Source: Blastocatellia bacterium
GTDB lineage: Bacteria > Acidobacteriota > Blastocatellia > Pyrinomonadales > Pyrinomonadaceae
Length of the DNA stretch: 64,000 bases
Direction: 5' to 3'
NCBI GenBank assembly: GCA_013697915.1
Contig: JACCVY010000240.1
Span: 25,635 to 89,634 of the forward strand
In this document: positions 1 through 8,615 of the stretch, piece by piece
Layout: each line of letters opens with the position of its first letter
Position numbering within the stretch: the first letter of the stretch is position 1
The notes under the pieces: generated by a model
What the model was told of the DNA's origin: nothing
The model's input: the letters and a program-made list of their open reading frames with translations, nothing else
The model's database searches: none
Program-made: the position numbers and the translations under genes

Positions 1-217
1 CGGTAACCACATCGCGATAGCGTTGGCCATAGAGTTCGATTTGTCTTGCCTTGTCCTGAACGAGCTGCGCCTGATAACGCCCTTCGACAGAACGCAACTC
101 TTCGGCGCTGCGATCGGAAAGAAGCATGCCGGCAAAACCCAGCGGCAGCAGCCCAACTAAGAGCAGTACTCCGAGAACGATATAGAGAAGACGAATTCGG
201 CCGGTTTGATGCGACAT
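1..217 (-). CDS. membrane-anchored sensor/signalling protein, N-terminal fragment (partial)
   Basis: The minus strand is open from an ATG at 217 to the window edge (72 codons) and continues outside. The product begins MSHQTGRIRLLYIVLGVLLL, a short basic N-terminus followed by one strong hydrophobic segment (about residues 8-32), then a charged, helix-prone stretch rich in R, E, Q and D. This is the usual start of a membrane-anchored HAMP, histidine kinase or SpoIIE-type phosphatase protein, but the output domain is not in the window, so the function is not identified. No good Shine-Dalgarno is visible before the ATG. It is divergent from the sigma factor gene. Confidence 0.6.
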   Translation of the reverse strand, partial: MSHQTGRIRLLYIVLGVLLLVGLLPLGFAGMLLSDRSAEELRSVEGRYQAQLVQDKARQIELYGQRYRDVVT

Positions 218-542
218 TTATCGATTAACTGTTGATAACTTTCGAGGAAAACGACAGGTTGTCTGGAAGGTGCTTGTCTCTGGACGACCGGAGGGTTCAG
301 CCGCCACCTCATTATCGTTGAGCAAATACGCCTCTGTCAACGCGTTTCACAGTTCATAAACATTGTTTGACTGCAAACTCAGCCCAGATTTCCGCGATTT
401 TCCGTAAACTCGAATCACTTGCGGTCCCAGCGGCGGGTTCCTGGTTCACGTTTAATCAACTTATGTATGATGGGTTGCGTCTAAACACTCGGGTCTTTGC
501 TGGTTAAGCCGGCGCAATTTCAGGGAACCGAGACAGTTTCGC
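218..542. other. divergent intergenic region, no gene seen
   Basis: These 325 bases separate the partial sensor gene (minus) from the ECF sigma factor gene (plus) and must hold promoters for both. I see no convincing ORF, RNA gene or strong hairpin. No -35/-10 pair stands out clearly enough to call. Confidence 0.5.
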
Positions 543-1121
543 ATGGAGGCGGCTACGAGCGACGAACAGATCGTAGAGCGAGCTTTGACGGGCGACGCGG
601 AAGCGTTCGGCGAGATTGTGCAGCGCTGGGAGCGGCGAATTTTCGCGCTTGCCTTCGGCATGCTCGGCCGTGAGGAGGATGCGCGCGACGCCACCCAGGA
701 AACGTTTCTGGCTGCGTTTCGAAATCTGCGAGCGTTTCGTGGCGAGGCAAAGGTTTCGTCGTGGCTGCACCGAATAGCTGTGAATCAATGCCTCACGCGA
801 CAGCGCAGGGCGAAAGTTAGAAAGGAAAGCGGCCTTGAAGAGGAAGAAGAAAAACATGCTGCGAGCTTTTCGGCGCCGCTTCATTATTCGCCGGCGCTCG
901 TGGTTGAAGGTCGCGAGCGCAGCGCGGCCGTCCGTAGCGCCGTGAATAGCTTGCCGCTCGACCTGCGCCAGGTAATCGTAATGAAGGAGTTTGAAGAGCT
1001 GACATTTCGCGAGATGGCGGATGCGCTGGACATCCCGCTGAGCACAGTCAAGAGCCGGCTCTACACTGCGTTGCGACAATTGCAAATGCGACTGCAGAAG
1101 TATGACAGCGAATTAAGGTGA
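543..1121 (+). CDS. RNA polymerase sigma factor, ECF subfamily
   Basis: A 192-residue ECF sigma factor that redirects RNA polymerase to a stress or envelope regulon. Region 2 spans about residues 20-92 (RALTGDAEAFGEIVQRWERR, then DATQETFLAAFRNLRAFRGE with the core-binding and -10 recognition helices, ending SSWLHRIAVNQCL). Region 4 spans about 133-187 with the -35 binding helix-turn-helix (LTFREMADALDIPLSTVKSR). The linker contains an acidic run of about six Glu and hydrophobic residues. Length is typical of the family. The next gene, 18 bases on, encodes a zinc anti-sigma factor, so the pair is probably co-transcribed and autoregulated. Target promoters cannot be deduced from this window. 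Confidence 0.93.
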   Translation: MEAATSDEQIVERALTGDAEAFGEIVQRWERRIFALAFGMLGREEDARDATQETFLAAFRNLRAFRGEAKVSSWLHRIAVNQCLTRQRRAKVRKESGLEEEEEKHAASFSAPLHYSPALVVEGRERSAAVRSAVNSLPLDLRQVIVMKEFEELTFREMADALDIPLSTVKSRLYTALRQLQMRLQKYDSELR

Positions 1122-1139
1122 GATGTGGGAGTAAAGAAT

Positions 1140-1865
1140 ATGCAAGAAGTTGATGCCCCAAGCTGTGAACACGAAAACGAGCTGGTTGCATTTCTCTATG
1201 GTGAGTTAAGTGCGGTCGAGAAAAAGTCATTTGAAGGCCACCTGCATACTTGTCGCCTCTGTCAGGATCAGACTAGCGAGTTCAGATCAATTCGTGAGTC
1301 GGTGGCGGCCTGGCGTGACGAGTCGCTCGGCAGCGCTTTTGGTACCGCTCCTACAACTTCCAGATCCATTTATGAACGCAAGGCCTCCGGTCTTGCGGCG
1401 TTACGCGCGTTCTTTGATCTTTCTCCGTTGTGGATGAAAGGCGCAGTCGGTTTTGCAGCGATATTGTTTTGTATTTTCACTGTATTAACGGTTGCTCACT
1501 TGCGGCCGGCACCCGCCCCGGTCGTCACAACAACAAACGCCAACAGTCCGGGCTCTGCACAACAAGAGTTGAATGCATTGGTAGAGCGGCGCGTGCAAGA
1601 GGAACTGGTCAGGCGTAAGGTCGCCGAGGACGGGCTGGCGCCACTCCCAACGTCCGTCGCTGTGAAAGACAAAAAGGTGGGAGTTAGATCGCGTGGGGTT
1701 GCGAATCAAAACAATGAGGTTGCAACGACGAATGGGAGGGATGGAAAAGCGCGCCGGCCGCTATCAAAAGCGGAGCGCGAGCAGTTAGCGGCGGATTTGA
1801 GGTTGGTATCATCAGGCAACGAACGTGGTGTTGAACTGGTCGATGACCAAATTAATCAGCCGTAG
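1140..1865 (+). CDS. zinc-binding anti-sigma factor (zf-HC2 type), single-pass membrane protein
   Basis: Predicted partner that holds the upstream ECF sigma factor at the membrane. The N-terminal domain carries CEHENELVAFLYGELS followed by the H-x3-C-x2-C motif (HLHTCRLC), the ligand set of ZAS/zf-HC2 anti-sigma factors. A transmembrane helix follows at about residues 100-121 (GAVGFAAILFCIFTVLTVAH), then a long, basic, low-complexity C-terminal region that would be periplasmic. Translation could begin at an ATG at 1125, but the ATG at 1140 has a GGAG at the right distance and is preferred (241 residues). The periplasmic part matches nothing I recognise. Confidence 0.85.
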   Translation: MQEVDAPSCEHENELVAFLYGELSAVEKKSFEGHLHTCRLCQDQTSEFRSIRESVAAWRDESLGSAFGTAPTTSRSIYERKASGLAALRAFFDLSPLWMKGAVGFAAILFCIFTVLTVAHLRPAPAPVVTTTNANSPGSAQQELNALVERRVQEELVRRKVAEDGLAPLPTSVAVKDKKVGVRSRGVANQNNEVATTNGRDGKARRPLSKAEREQLAADLRLVSSGNERGVELVDDQINQP

Positions 1866-1898
1866 TTTGTCATTCAGCAGCCCCGTTTCATGAGGTAA

Positions 1899-2462
1899 AT
1901 GATGAAGCACGACGCACAAATACTTGTTCTGGTCACGGCGCTATTGGTCCTTTTGGGAGCGCCCACGGCGAGCGCCCAACCGCAACAACCGCAAACGCCG
2001 GAACTGCAACAGCAAGCGCCTGCAGACGCTATCCTGCAATTGAACTTGAGTGCTGAACAGCGCGAAAAGATCAGAACCATCCGCGAACAAACCAAAGCTG
2101 AACGGGCCGCCAATAACGAACGTCTTCGCGAAGCGAACCAGGCCCTGGAAGCTGCGCTCGATGCGGACAATCCTGACGAAGCCGTGGTCGAACAAAGAGT
2201 GCGCGATGTGGCGGCGGCTCAGTCTGCTGCGATGCGGATGAGAATCCTTACCGAAGTAAGAATCCGCCGCGTTCTCAGCCTGGAGCAGTTGGGGATTTTG
2301 CGGACGTTGCGTCAGCAAGCCCGCGATGCAAGACGAAATCGCATGCTGGATAATTCGAATGGGCAACGGCAGCAAGACAACGGGTCGCGTAATCAAAATC
2401 AGCGCAACAGCGTAGGACCGCTTTTCCCCCGGCGCGCTTTACAGCGCAGACAGCGACCGTAA
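1899..2462 (+). CDS. Spy/CpxP-like periplasmic protein (LTxxQ-type), probable envelope stress protein
   Basis: A 187-residue exported protein: signal peptide at residues 1-26 (LVTALLVLLGAPTASA then QPQQ), a Q/P-rich linker, then a helical domain starting LNLSAEQREKIRTIREQ, with a second motif LSLEQLGILRTLRQQ. This layout of two Leu-Ser/Thr-x-x-Gln hairpins matches the Spy/CpxP and heavy-metal-sensor periplasmic family. The C-terminus is a disordered N/Q/R-rich tail. It lies 33 bases after the anti-sigma gene, with GAGG before tandem ATG codons (1899/1902). I infer it is part of the same operon and an effector or sensor of the sigma/anti-sigma system. Family assignment is moderate; ligand unknown. 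Confidence 0.6.
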   Translation: MMKHDAQILVLVTALLVLLGAPTASAQPQQPQTPELQQQAPADAILQLNLSAEQREKIRTIREQTKAERAANNERLREANQALEAALDADNPDEAVVEQRVRDVAAAQSAAMRMRILTEVRIRRVLSLEQLGILRTLRQQARDARRNRMLDNSNGQRQQDNGSRNQNQRNSVGPLFPRRALQRRQRP

Positions 2463-2716
2463 GGCTGCAGATGGCTCGTTTTACATCGCTCTGCCTGCTT
2501 CTTCGTATAAAGTCTAACCACTCAAATAACTTCCGCTTGACGCTTTGCGCAAATATTGCGCATGATAAGCCGCTATTTCAATCTGCCCATCGCCAAATAA
2601 GCAGCGGATGCTTTTGACGAGCAGGCCCTGGTAGCCAATCTGCGGCTATCGCGTGGGCAGCCGAGTCCCGGAAACAGTGCAACGTTTCTGACCGCCCGGC
2701 CACCGTATCAACCCTA

Positions 2717-3484
2717 ATGAATTTCGTCACGCGCTCTGTCTTCGAGCTGCAAGAGACCACCTTGATAGCCACACGCGCTATCGCTGGTCTGTTCAGACGT
2801 CCCCGTTACATTTCCGAAGCCATCAACCAGATGGACGTAATCGGCGTTGGTTCGCTGACAATTATTCTGCTGACGGGATTTTTCACCGGTGGCGTGCTAA
2901 CGCTGCAAACATTTCCCACGCTGCAATTCTACGGCGCGCAATCACAGACCGGGCGACTAGTCGCCATCTCATTAGTACGCGAACTGGGGCCGGTCCTTTG
3001 CGCCTTGATGGTCACCGGACGCGTCGGCTCGGCGATTGCCGCTGAGCTGGGCTCGATGACGGTATCGCAACAGATCGACGCGATGCGCGCGCTGGGCACC
3101 GATCCCATCAAAAAGCTGGTAGCCCCGCGCTTGCTTGCCCTGGTCGTCACTCTACCGCTGCTGACGGTGGTGGCTGACGTGGTCGGTATCGGCGGCGGCG
3201 GAATTGCTGCCACAACGCTTTATGGCCTTTCGATAAATGAGTTCGTTACTTCTGTTCGGGATGGCATCAGCTCCAGTGATATTATTGGTGGCGTCATCAA
3301 GCCGATTTGCTTTGCTCTGATTATCAGCTCGATTGCCTGTTATAAAGGACTCAGCACCGATGGCGGCACCGTTGGCGTGGGACGAGCCACGACGCGAGCC
3401 GTAGTCACCGCGTCGATCGTTGTGATTATCACGGACTTCTTTTTGGCGCGGGCGCTGCAATACATTCTGGGCGTGCAAAACTGA
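2717..3484 (+). CDS. mlaE: MlaE-family ABC transporter permease (phospholipid transport)
   Basis: A 255-residue integral membrane permease of the MlaE/YrbE family, which with MlaF and an MCE protein moves phospholipids between inner and outer membranes. Family hallmarks are LLTGFFTGGVLTLQ, the conserved SLVRELGPVLCALMVTGRVG loop and AELGSMTVSQQIDAMRALG, followed by several hydrophobic helices and a TVGVGRATTRAVVTASI end. The start at 2717 is weak (no clear Shine-Dalgarno), but the length fits the family. mlaF begins 14 bases downstream. No mlaC or mlaB homologue is nearby, as in many non-proteobacterial MCE operons. Confidence 0.93.
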   Translation: MNFVTRSVFELQETTLIATRAIAGLFRRPRYISEAINQMDVIGVGSLTIILLTGFFTGGVLTLQTFPTLQFYGAQSQTGRLVAISLVRELGPVLCALMVTGRVGSAIAAELGSMTVSQQIDAMRALGTDPIKKLVAPRLLALVVTLPLLTVVADVVGIGGGGIAATTLYGLSINEFVTSVRDGISSSDIIGGVIKPICFALIISSIACYKGLSTDGGTVGVGRATTRAVVTASIVVIITDFFLARALQYILGVQN

Positions 3485-3498
3485 AACAATAAACAGCC

Positions 3499-4404
3499 AT
3501 GGTTTCATCCGAACAAATTCATTCCAGCCAACCGCTTCCGGGTGAAGTAAGCAAGAATGCGGCCGGCTCGACTTTCGCCGAAGTTGACGATACCCATCGA
3601 ATCGTTCCCGCGATTGAGTTCCAGGACGTCCTGCTCGCTTTTGACGACCGCGTCGTTTTGAATCGACTTAGTTTCAAAGTAATGAAGGGCGAGACAAAGA
3701 TAATCCTTGGTGGATCGGGCGGCGGAAAATCGACCATCATCAAGCTGGTGCTTGGTCTGCTAAAGCCGGACGAAGGACGTGTTCTGGTTGATGGCGAGGA
3801 CATCACTGACTACGACGAACGGCAGATGATGAGCGTCCGCAAGAAAATCGGCATGGTGTTTCAGGAAGGTGCGCTGTTTGATTCCCTTTCGGTTTACGAC
3901 AATGTCGCTTACCGGCTTCATGAACAGGGACTGCCGGAAGATGAAGTTGAGCCCGAGGTGCGGCGTATGCTTCGTTTCGTTAATCTTGAGGATGCGATCG
4001 ACAAAATGCCTTCCGAGCTTTCGGGTGGCATGCGCCGTCGAGTGGGCATTGCGCGCGCTTTAATTGGCGATCCAAAAATTGTACTTTTCGACGAGCCTAC
4101 CGCCGGTCTCGATCCGCCTACCGCGCGCACCATTTGTGAACTCGCCATGAAACTTAGGGACCTCGAAGACGTCTCGTCGATATTTGTGACGCACGAGATG
4201 AACAACCTGGATTATCTCTGTTCCGAGTATGCCGTTGTGAACGAAGAGGGCCAGGTTGTGTTTGAGGTTGAAGGCGAAAGGCTGTGCCTAACTAATAGCA
4301 AGGTAATGATGATGCGGGACGGCAACGTGATTTTCAGCGGCACCGACGAGCGGATACGCAAGGCGGAAGATCCGTACATTAAGAAATTTCTTCGGGGACA
4401 CTAA
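3499..4404 (+). CDS. mlaF: MlaF-family ABC transporter ATP-binding protein
   Basis: ATPase of the Mla/MCE lipid transporter, 301 residues. Walker A is GGSGGGKST (71-79), the signature [16 protein letters not shown] starts near 173, Walker B is IVLFDEP (194-200) with TAGLDPP after it, and the H-loop lies in FVTHEMNN. The glycine-rich Walker A and the methionine in LSGGM are typical of MlaF rather than other ABC classes. An N-terminal extension of about 36 residues before the ABC core looks disordered and is longer than in E. coli MlaF. It sits between mlaE and mlaD in one transcription unit. Confidence 0.93.
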   Translation: MVSSEQIHSSQPLPGEVSKNAAGSTFAEVDDTHRIVPAIEFQDVLLAFDDRVVLNRLSFKVMKGETKIILGGSGGGKSTIIKLVLGLLKPDEGRVLVDGEDITDYDERQMMSVRKKIGMVFQEGALFDSLSVYDNVAYRLHEQGLPEDEVEPEVRRMLRFVNLEDAIDKMPSELSGGMRRRVGIARALIGDPKIVLFDEPTAGLDPPTARTICELAMKLRDLEDVSSIFVTHEMNNLDYLCSEYAVVNEEGQVVFEVEGERLCLTNSKVMMMRDGNVIFSGTDERIRKAEDPYIKKFLRGH

Positions 4405-4410
4405 CGAAAG

Positions 4411-4480
4411 GATGAGGGAGGAAGGATGAAGGATGAAATAGGATGAACGAAAATTTTCTTCATCCTTCCTCCTTCCTCCT
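4411..4480 (+). repeat. purine/pyrimidine inverted repeat between mlaF and mlaD
   Basis: The arms GAGGAAGGATGAAG (left) and CTTCATCCTTCCTCC (right) are complementary and enclose about 20 bases, so the transcript can form a long hairpin. The two sides are nearly pure purine and pure pyrimidine, with internal GGATGAA repeats. No U-tract follows, so it is not a standard terminator; it could stabilise mlaEF mRNA or lower mlaD expression. Confidence 0.6.
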
Positions 4481-4491
4481 TACTGAGCGCT

Positions 4492-5637
4492 ATGCCAAGA
4501 TCAACGAAACAAGTCAGCTTAAACCAACTGCGGGTCGGCATTTTCGTATTGGTTTCTATCGTGATCCTGATTTTTCTGATCCTAAATGCATCGGGCGACA
4601 TCAATCCTTTTACCAAGAAGCTACACCTAAAGGCGCAGTTCAGTGATGCAAACGGGCTGCGCGAGGGATCAGAAGTTCGCCTCGCGGGCGTGCGTGTCGG
4701 CAAGGTCGACAAGATCACACTGTTGAAGCCATCGACTGAGCCCACCGCCAAGCGCGTCGAAGCATTGATGACCATTGACTCGACGATTGATGGCCTTCCC
4801 GCAACTGAGCGCATCCGCCAGGATTCAACCGCCCAACAGGGATCGCCGAGCCTGCTCGGCAACGAAATGTTGATTAATATCAGTCCCGGCACGGCGCTGG
4901 GCCAACCGGTCAAAGACTACGCCATCCTCCCCTCATCCAGTTCAAACACAGTCAACGATTTTGCAACTTCTGGAACCGATCTGGCGCAGCGGCTGAGTAA
5001 ACTTTCCGATCAGATAAGTTTGATTGTGAAGGACGTCCAGGACGGCAAAGGCACGGTCGGTCGTCTGTTTAGCGATGAAGCGCTCTATAACAATCTGAAC
5101 GCGACCGTTCGCGAAACCGAAGACGTAATGCGGCTGATACGTTCGGGCAATGGCTCAGCCGGCAGGTTTGTAAACGACCCGGCGCTCTATAACAACGCCA
5201 ACGAGATTGCTTTGCAGTTAAGACAAATCGCGGCTGACTTGCATGCTGGACGCGGCAGCGCCGGAAAGCTGCTGACGAGCGACGAGCTTTACAATCGCAT
5301 CAATCACACGGCTGATAGTCTGGATCGGTCTGTAAATCAAGTTAATTCCATGATTGCGGAAATCAATGCCGGACATGGCACCCTGGGCAGGCTGATCAAG
5401 GATGAACAAATCTATAACGATGCGCGCTCCGCGATCGCCCGCTTTAATACCACTGCGGAGCGAATCGACAACGTCGTAGCCGGCGCGCAAAGAGGTGAAG
5501 GCACTTTCGGCAAACTGCTCACCGACGACGCGCTTTATTCGAACGTCAACCAACTTTCTTCCGAAGGCGTGAAGCTGATTTACGACTTCCGGCAGAACCC
5601 GAAGAAATATCTCACCATCAAGTTCCAGTTGTTCTAA
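4492..5637 (+). CDS. mlaD: MCE/MlaD family lipid transport protein with five C-terminal repeats
   Basis: Membrane-anchored MCE protein that binds lipid for the MlaEF transporter, 381 residues. One TM helix lies at about 13-32 (RVGIFVLVSIVILIFLIL), followed by the MCE domain at about 44-135 (FSDANGLREGSEVRLAGVRV is typical). The C-terminal half holds five copies of a 15-residue motif, G-x-G-(S/T)-x-G-(R/K)-(L/F)-x-x-(D/S)-x-x-(L/I)-Y, starting at residues 185, 219, 253, 294 and 335, i.e. spaced 34, 34, 41 and 41. The segments between are helical and probably coiled. Last gene of the mlaEFD operon; its stop overlaps the stop of the convergent DinB gene. Confidence 0.9.
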   Translation: MPRSTKQVSLNQLRVGIFVLVSIVILIFLILNASGDINPFTKKLHLKAQFSDANGLREGSEVRLAGVRVGKVDKITLLKPSTEPTAKRVEALMTIDSTIDGLPATERIRQDSTAQQGSPSLLGNEMLINISPGTALGQPVKDYAILPSSSSNTVNDFATSGTDLAQRLSKLSDQISLIVKDVQDGKGTVGRLFSDEALYNNLNATVRETEDVMRLIRSGNGSAGRFVNDPALYNNANEIALQLRQIAADLHAGRGSAGKLLTSDELYNRINHTADSLDRSVNQVNSMIAEINAGHGTLGRLIKDEQIYNDARSAIARFNTTAERIDNVVAGAQRGEGTFGKLLTDDALYSNVNQLSSEGVKLIYDFRQNPKKYLTIKFQLF

Positions 5638-6140
5638 AAGGCGCTCTCATCGGCCGATGGGCCATAAATCGACGGCACCGGAATATCGTTGAGCCGCAGG
5701 TAAACGCCCAGCTGGGCGCGATGATGAATCATGTGATTCATCACAAAGTTGCGCAGCACCGCGATCTTCGGCATTGTCATGAGTGCGTTTCCGTTTGACT
5801 GCAACGTCCAGGGTTTGAACAACTCATCGTCACTTGCCGCGACGATAGCGGCCCTCGTTGCCGCTGCATTCTCGTCAAACTTCTCGAGCACTTCCTTAGT
5901 CGAATTCAACTCCGGAGTTTTGACTGGCTTGCCTTCAGGGGCCACGTCAAACGAATCCGAACCTAGAGTCAAACTTCCCCAGCTCGGTAGATTCGCCAGA
6001 TGCGTCGCCAACGCGCCCATGGCAAACGATTTGTCGTGCGGCTTCCAGGCGAATTTTTCGTCCGGCACGCGCTCGAGTGTCTTGCGAGTGTTCTTCATCT
6101 CATTATCAAACTCAGGTAGTAAAGAGTTGCTTATCGCCAT
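5634..6140 (-). CDS. DinB-family four-helix protein (putative metal-dependent thiol-S-transferase fold)
   Basis: A 168-residue DinB/YfiT-like protein. It begins with a helix (SLLPEFDNEMKNTRKTLERV), contains FAWKPHDKSFAMGALATHLA near residues 30-49 and ends with NHMIHHRAQLGVYLRLNDIP near 133-152. The histidines of ATHLA and of HMIHHRAQ are where this fold binds metal. The family includes thiol transferases, but the substrate here is unknown. The stop codon overlaps the mlaD stop (convergent). The cyclase gene ends 35 bases upstream, on the same strand. Confidence 0.85.
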   Translation of the reverse strand: MAISNSLLPEFDNEMKNTRKTLERVPDEKFAWKPHDKSFAMGALATHLANLPSWGSLTLGSDSFDVAPEGKPVKTPELNSTKEVLEKFDENAAATRAAIVAASDDELFKPWTLQSNGNALMTMPKIAVLRNFVMNHMIHHRAQLGVYLRLNDIPVPSIYGPSADESAF

Positions 6141-6175
6141 ATTTCCTCCCTCTCCTCATTTTGATCCAAAGGTAA

Positions 6176-6862
6176 TTAATCTGTTGCCCGTTTAGGCAAA
6201 ATGCCAAACGCACGAACCGGAAACGTGCCAAAGTCTTTAACCTTCACAGGCACGGCAAAGAATCGAAAGCCGCTATCCGGCAGATCGCCGAGCCTGCACA
6301 AGTGTTCGACGATTGGAATGTTGTTAGCCAGCAGAATCGAATGTGCCGGACGCTCACCAGTGCCCGTGTCGTCGATGTTGTAGGAATCAATGCCGACAAG
6401 CGCGGCGCCTTTTGTAACCAACAGCTCGGCTGCATCGGCAGTAATGAACGGATGCGTGCCGTCGCTGTACGCTTCGGTCTGCCAACGCATGTCCCAGCCG
6501 GTATGAAACAAGACCGCTTTGCCTTCTAATTCGAGATCCGCAAACGCCGATGCCTTGATTGCGCGTGGCGCGGCCACATCCTGGCGGATGACGACGCCCT
6601 CGAGATTAGCCAGTGAATAGAGACTGAGTCCGGCAAGATCGGTTCCCTGCGGGTAACGATGAAACGGGCTATCGATGTAGGTGCCGGTGTTGGCGACCAA
6701 CTCGATCTTTCCGATGTGGAATTCCGTGCCCGGCGCATATAGCTCGCGCGACCGCTCGCGAGTGAGGTGATCGCTAATCACCGGCGGTGGCAGCCCTTTA
6801 TACGTGATCATACGATCGTGAATGGTGTGGCACACGTCGACGATTTCGTAATCCTTTTTCAT
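6176..6862 (-). CDS. cyclase/kynurenine formamidase-like family protein with altered metal motif
   Basis: A 228-residue member of the cyclase (PF04199) family, whose members include metal-dependent arylformamidases. The usual ligand motif is HxGTHxDxPxH; here residues 58-68 read NTGTYIDSPFH, so the first and second His are Asn and Tyr while the Asp and last His remain. The rest of the fold is conserved (VLFHTGWD, GAALVGIDSYNIDD, H in ERPAHSILLANNIPIVEHL). Activity may therefore differ from formamidase, or this may be a known variant subfamily. The start codon overlaps the midA stop by 4 bases (ATGA), so the two are translationally coupled. Confidence 0.85.
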   Translation of the reverse strand: MKKDYEIVDVCHTIHDRMITYKGLPPPVISDHLTRERSRELYAPGTEFHIGKIELVANTGTYIDSPFHRYPQGTDLAGLSLYSLANLEGVVIRQDVAAPRAIKASAFADLELEGKAVLFHTGWDMRWQTEAYSDGTHPFITADAAELLVTKGAALVGIDSYNIDDTGTGERPAHSILLANNIPIVEHLCRLGDLPDSGFRFFAVPVKVKDFGTFPVRAFGILPKRATD

Positions 6863-7995
6863 TCGCCACCAGTTCCGAGATCGTTCGCAGCGGAAAGTTT
6901 CTCCTGGACCAGCACCTGAAAATTCGCGGCCATTCCGTTTGGCAAAAGCATCTCGCGCGCAGCCGTGCTTAGACGCAGCCTGTCGGATTCATTAACGTTT
7001 GCCGTCTCCAACTGCAACTGATCAAGCAGCCCCGCCGCGAGCAAAAACTTGTCTTGCCGGGCAAATTGCACGGTTTCCAAACCCAAACTCTCGCCCGCCG
7101 ATCTGACAGCCGTCCAGTTTATCGTGCTGGTGAGATCGCTGTCGCCCGGCGCCGCCAGCAAGTTCTCAACAAACGCATGCCGATGAAAACTTCGCAGCGT
7201 GCCGCGCTCGCGCTCGGCTGAAGAATAAAGTTCTGCTGCCTCGGCGCCGTAATCGACAGTAACGAGATAACCGCGTCGCAGCTTAGTTGCAACCTTCGCC
7301 AGCCAAGCTTCCATTTCGAGGCTGACTTCCGCAACCTGGCCCTCGCGCAAACGGAGGTCGTGCCGGTGCAGATATTCGGCGACCTCAGGAGTCGACGCCG
7401 GACCAATCATCCAGGCGAACTGCTCATCGCTGCCAAGTGTTACGTAGTATTCGCAAAGCGTCCCGGCAAGCAGAGTCAGACGATGAACAGGGAAAGCGTC
7501 AAGCAACTCGTTGCTGAAAACAATTCCCGGATCGATCTCGATGTCAGTAACACTTGCAAACTCAACGCAGCCGCTAAATTGAAGCAGGCGTTGCTGCGCG
7601 GCAGTTTGCGCCGTGATGCTGATTTCATCGAAGACATAACGAGTGGCAGCGAAGACTTGCGGAAAGTAAGCCTGCAGGGTTTGCAACACTCCGAAAGCAA
7701 AGTGGCCGGCGCCGCCGCCCATTTCCACTAACGTAAGTGAGCGCGGATTATCCAGTCTCTGGTACAGGCCGGCGAAGTAACGGGCAAACGTCGCAGCGAA
7801 CAAACCGCTGCGTTCGGGGCTGGTGCGATAGTCGCCTTCCCTTCCCCAAATCTGATGAGGCCTGCGGTAGTAGCCTTCCGCCTCGTCATAAAGTGCGGCT
7901 CGCATCCATTCGCGAAAAGTGATCGGACCCTCACGCTTAATGCGTTCGCGCAGTTGTTCGGCGAGTACTGTTGTGTAGGGGGCTACTTCGATCAT
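6859..7995 (-). CDS. SAM-dependent methyltransferase, MidA/NDUFAF7 family (COG1565)
   Basis: 378 residues matching the MidA/NDUFAF7 family, which methylates a complex I arginine in mitochondria. Seen here: ITFREWMRAALYDEAEGYY at the N-terminus, GREGDYRTSPERSGLFAATF, the SAM-binding LVEMGGGAGHFAFGVL near residue 90, VFSNELLDAFPVHRL and YLVTVDYGAEAAELY. All are characteristic of the family. Bacterial substrates are not established. It overlaps the cyclase gene (4 bases) and follows the zinc-ribbon gene by about 35 bases, so a minus-strand operon is likely. Confidence 0.9.
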   Translation of the reverse strand: MIEVAPYTTVLAEQLRERIKREGPITFREWMRAALYDEAEGYYRRPHQIWGREGDYRTSPERSGLFAATFARYFAGLYQRLDNPRSLTLVEMGGGAGHFAFGVLQTLQAYFPQVFAATRYVFDEISITAQTAAQQRLLQFSGCVEFASVTDIEIDPGIVFSNELLDAFPVHRLTLLAGTLCEYYVTLGSDEQFAWMIGPASTPEVAEYLHRHDLRLREGQVAEVSLEMEAWLAKVATKLRRGYLVTVDYGAEAAELYSSAERERGTLRSFHRHAFVENLLAAPGDSDLTSTINWTAVRSAGESLGLETVQFARQDKFLLAAGLLDQLQLETANVNESDRLRLSTAAREMLLPNGMAANFQVLVQEKLSAANDLGTGGE

Positions 7996-8030
7996 CGATT
8001 GAAATACGGTTTAGACGTTGCCGGCAGCTT

Positions 8031-8582
8031 CTAGCGGTCCTCAGGATCTTCCTTTTGCAGCAAGCGGGTCGTGTTTTCAGTGACACTTGGCGGCGTAAAG
8101 ATTTCTGCCGTATTTGGGCGAGGGTTCCACGCCGGCGTTGGATTGAATGACGCCTGCGCTGATGCCATTGGCCTGCCACTTTCAAGCTGCGAGGGCGCGG
8201 GCGGCGCGTAAGAAGCAAGTTGGGACGAATTGCTTGGCGGATGCGCATCTTCCATCATTAGGGCATAAAGCATGCGCAGCAAACCGCCGATGAAACAAGT
8301 GATCGCGACCACGGGAACGAATATATGGGGGGCGATGTCCAGGCTGACGGTAAGGATCGCGACAATCGGAACTACCAATAGCGTGCTGAGCATCAACAGT
8401 GCGCCTTGCCGCACGCCCTTGCTTCTCGCAGATAACTCTCGGCTCGCCGACTGCACGTAACGCATGGGCAGTTGTCCGCCAGATGCAACCACAGCGCTCA
8501 CTCCTTCCAGCAGGAAGCCGCAGCGCGAGCAATACCTGACCGTTTCGGAAACTTGTTGTTGTGCACACTGGGGGCAGAACAT
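8031..8582 (-). CDS. zinc-ribbon membrane protein, function unknown
   Basis: 183 residues. The N-terminus is a zinc ribbon with two CxxC pairs (MFCPQCAQ at 3-6 and YCSRCGFLL at 18-21). Two hydrophobic helices follow at about 62-80 (ALLMLSTLLVVPIVAILTV) and 88-110 (IFVPVVAITCFIGGLLRMLY), then a Pro/Ser/Ala-rich cytosolic tail ending EDPEDR. Proteins of this layout are common in Acidobacteriota and have no assigned function. The start is secure, as the first Cys pair follows immediately. Same strand as midA. Confidence 0.8.
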   Translation of the reverse strand: MFCPQCAQQQVSETVRYCSRCGFLLEGVSAVVASGGQLPMRYVQSASRELSARSKGVRQGALLMLSTLLVVPIVAILTVSLDIAPHIFVPVVAITCFIGGLLRMLYALMMEDAHPPSNSSQLASYAPPAPSQLESGRPMASAQASFNPTPAWNPRPNTAEIFTPPSVTENTTRLLQKEDPEDR

Positions 8583-8615
8583 TTCGCTACCTCGAAGAGA
8601 ATCTGGTAAGGCGCG

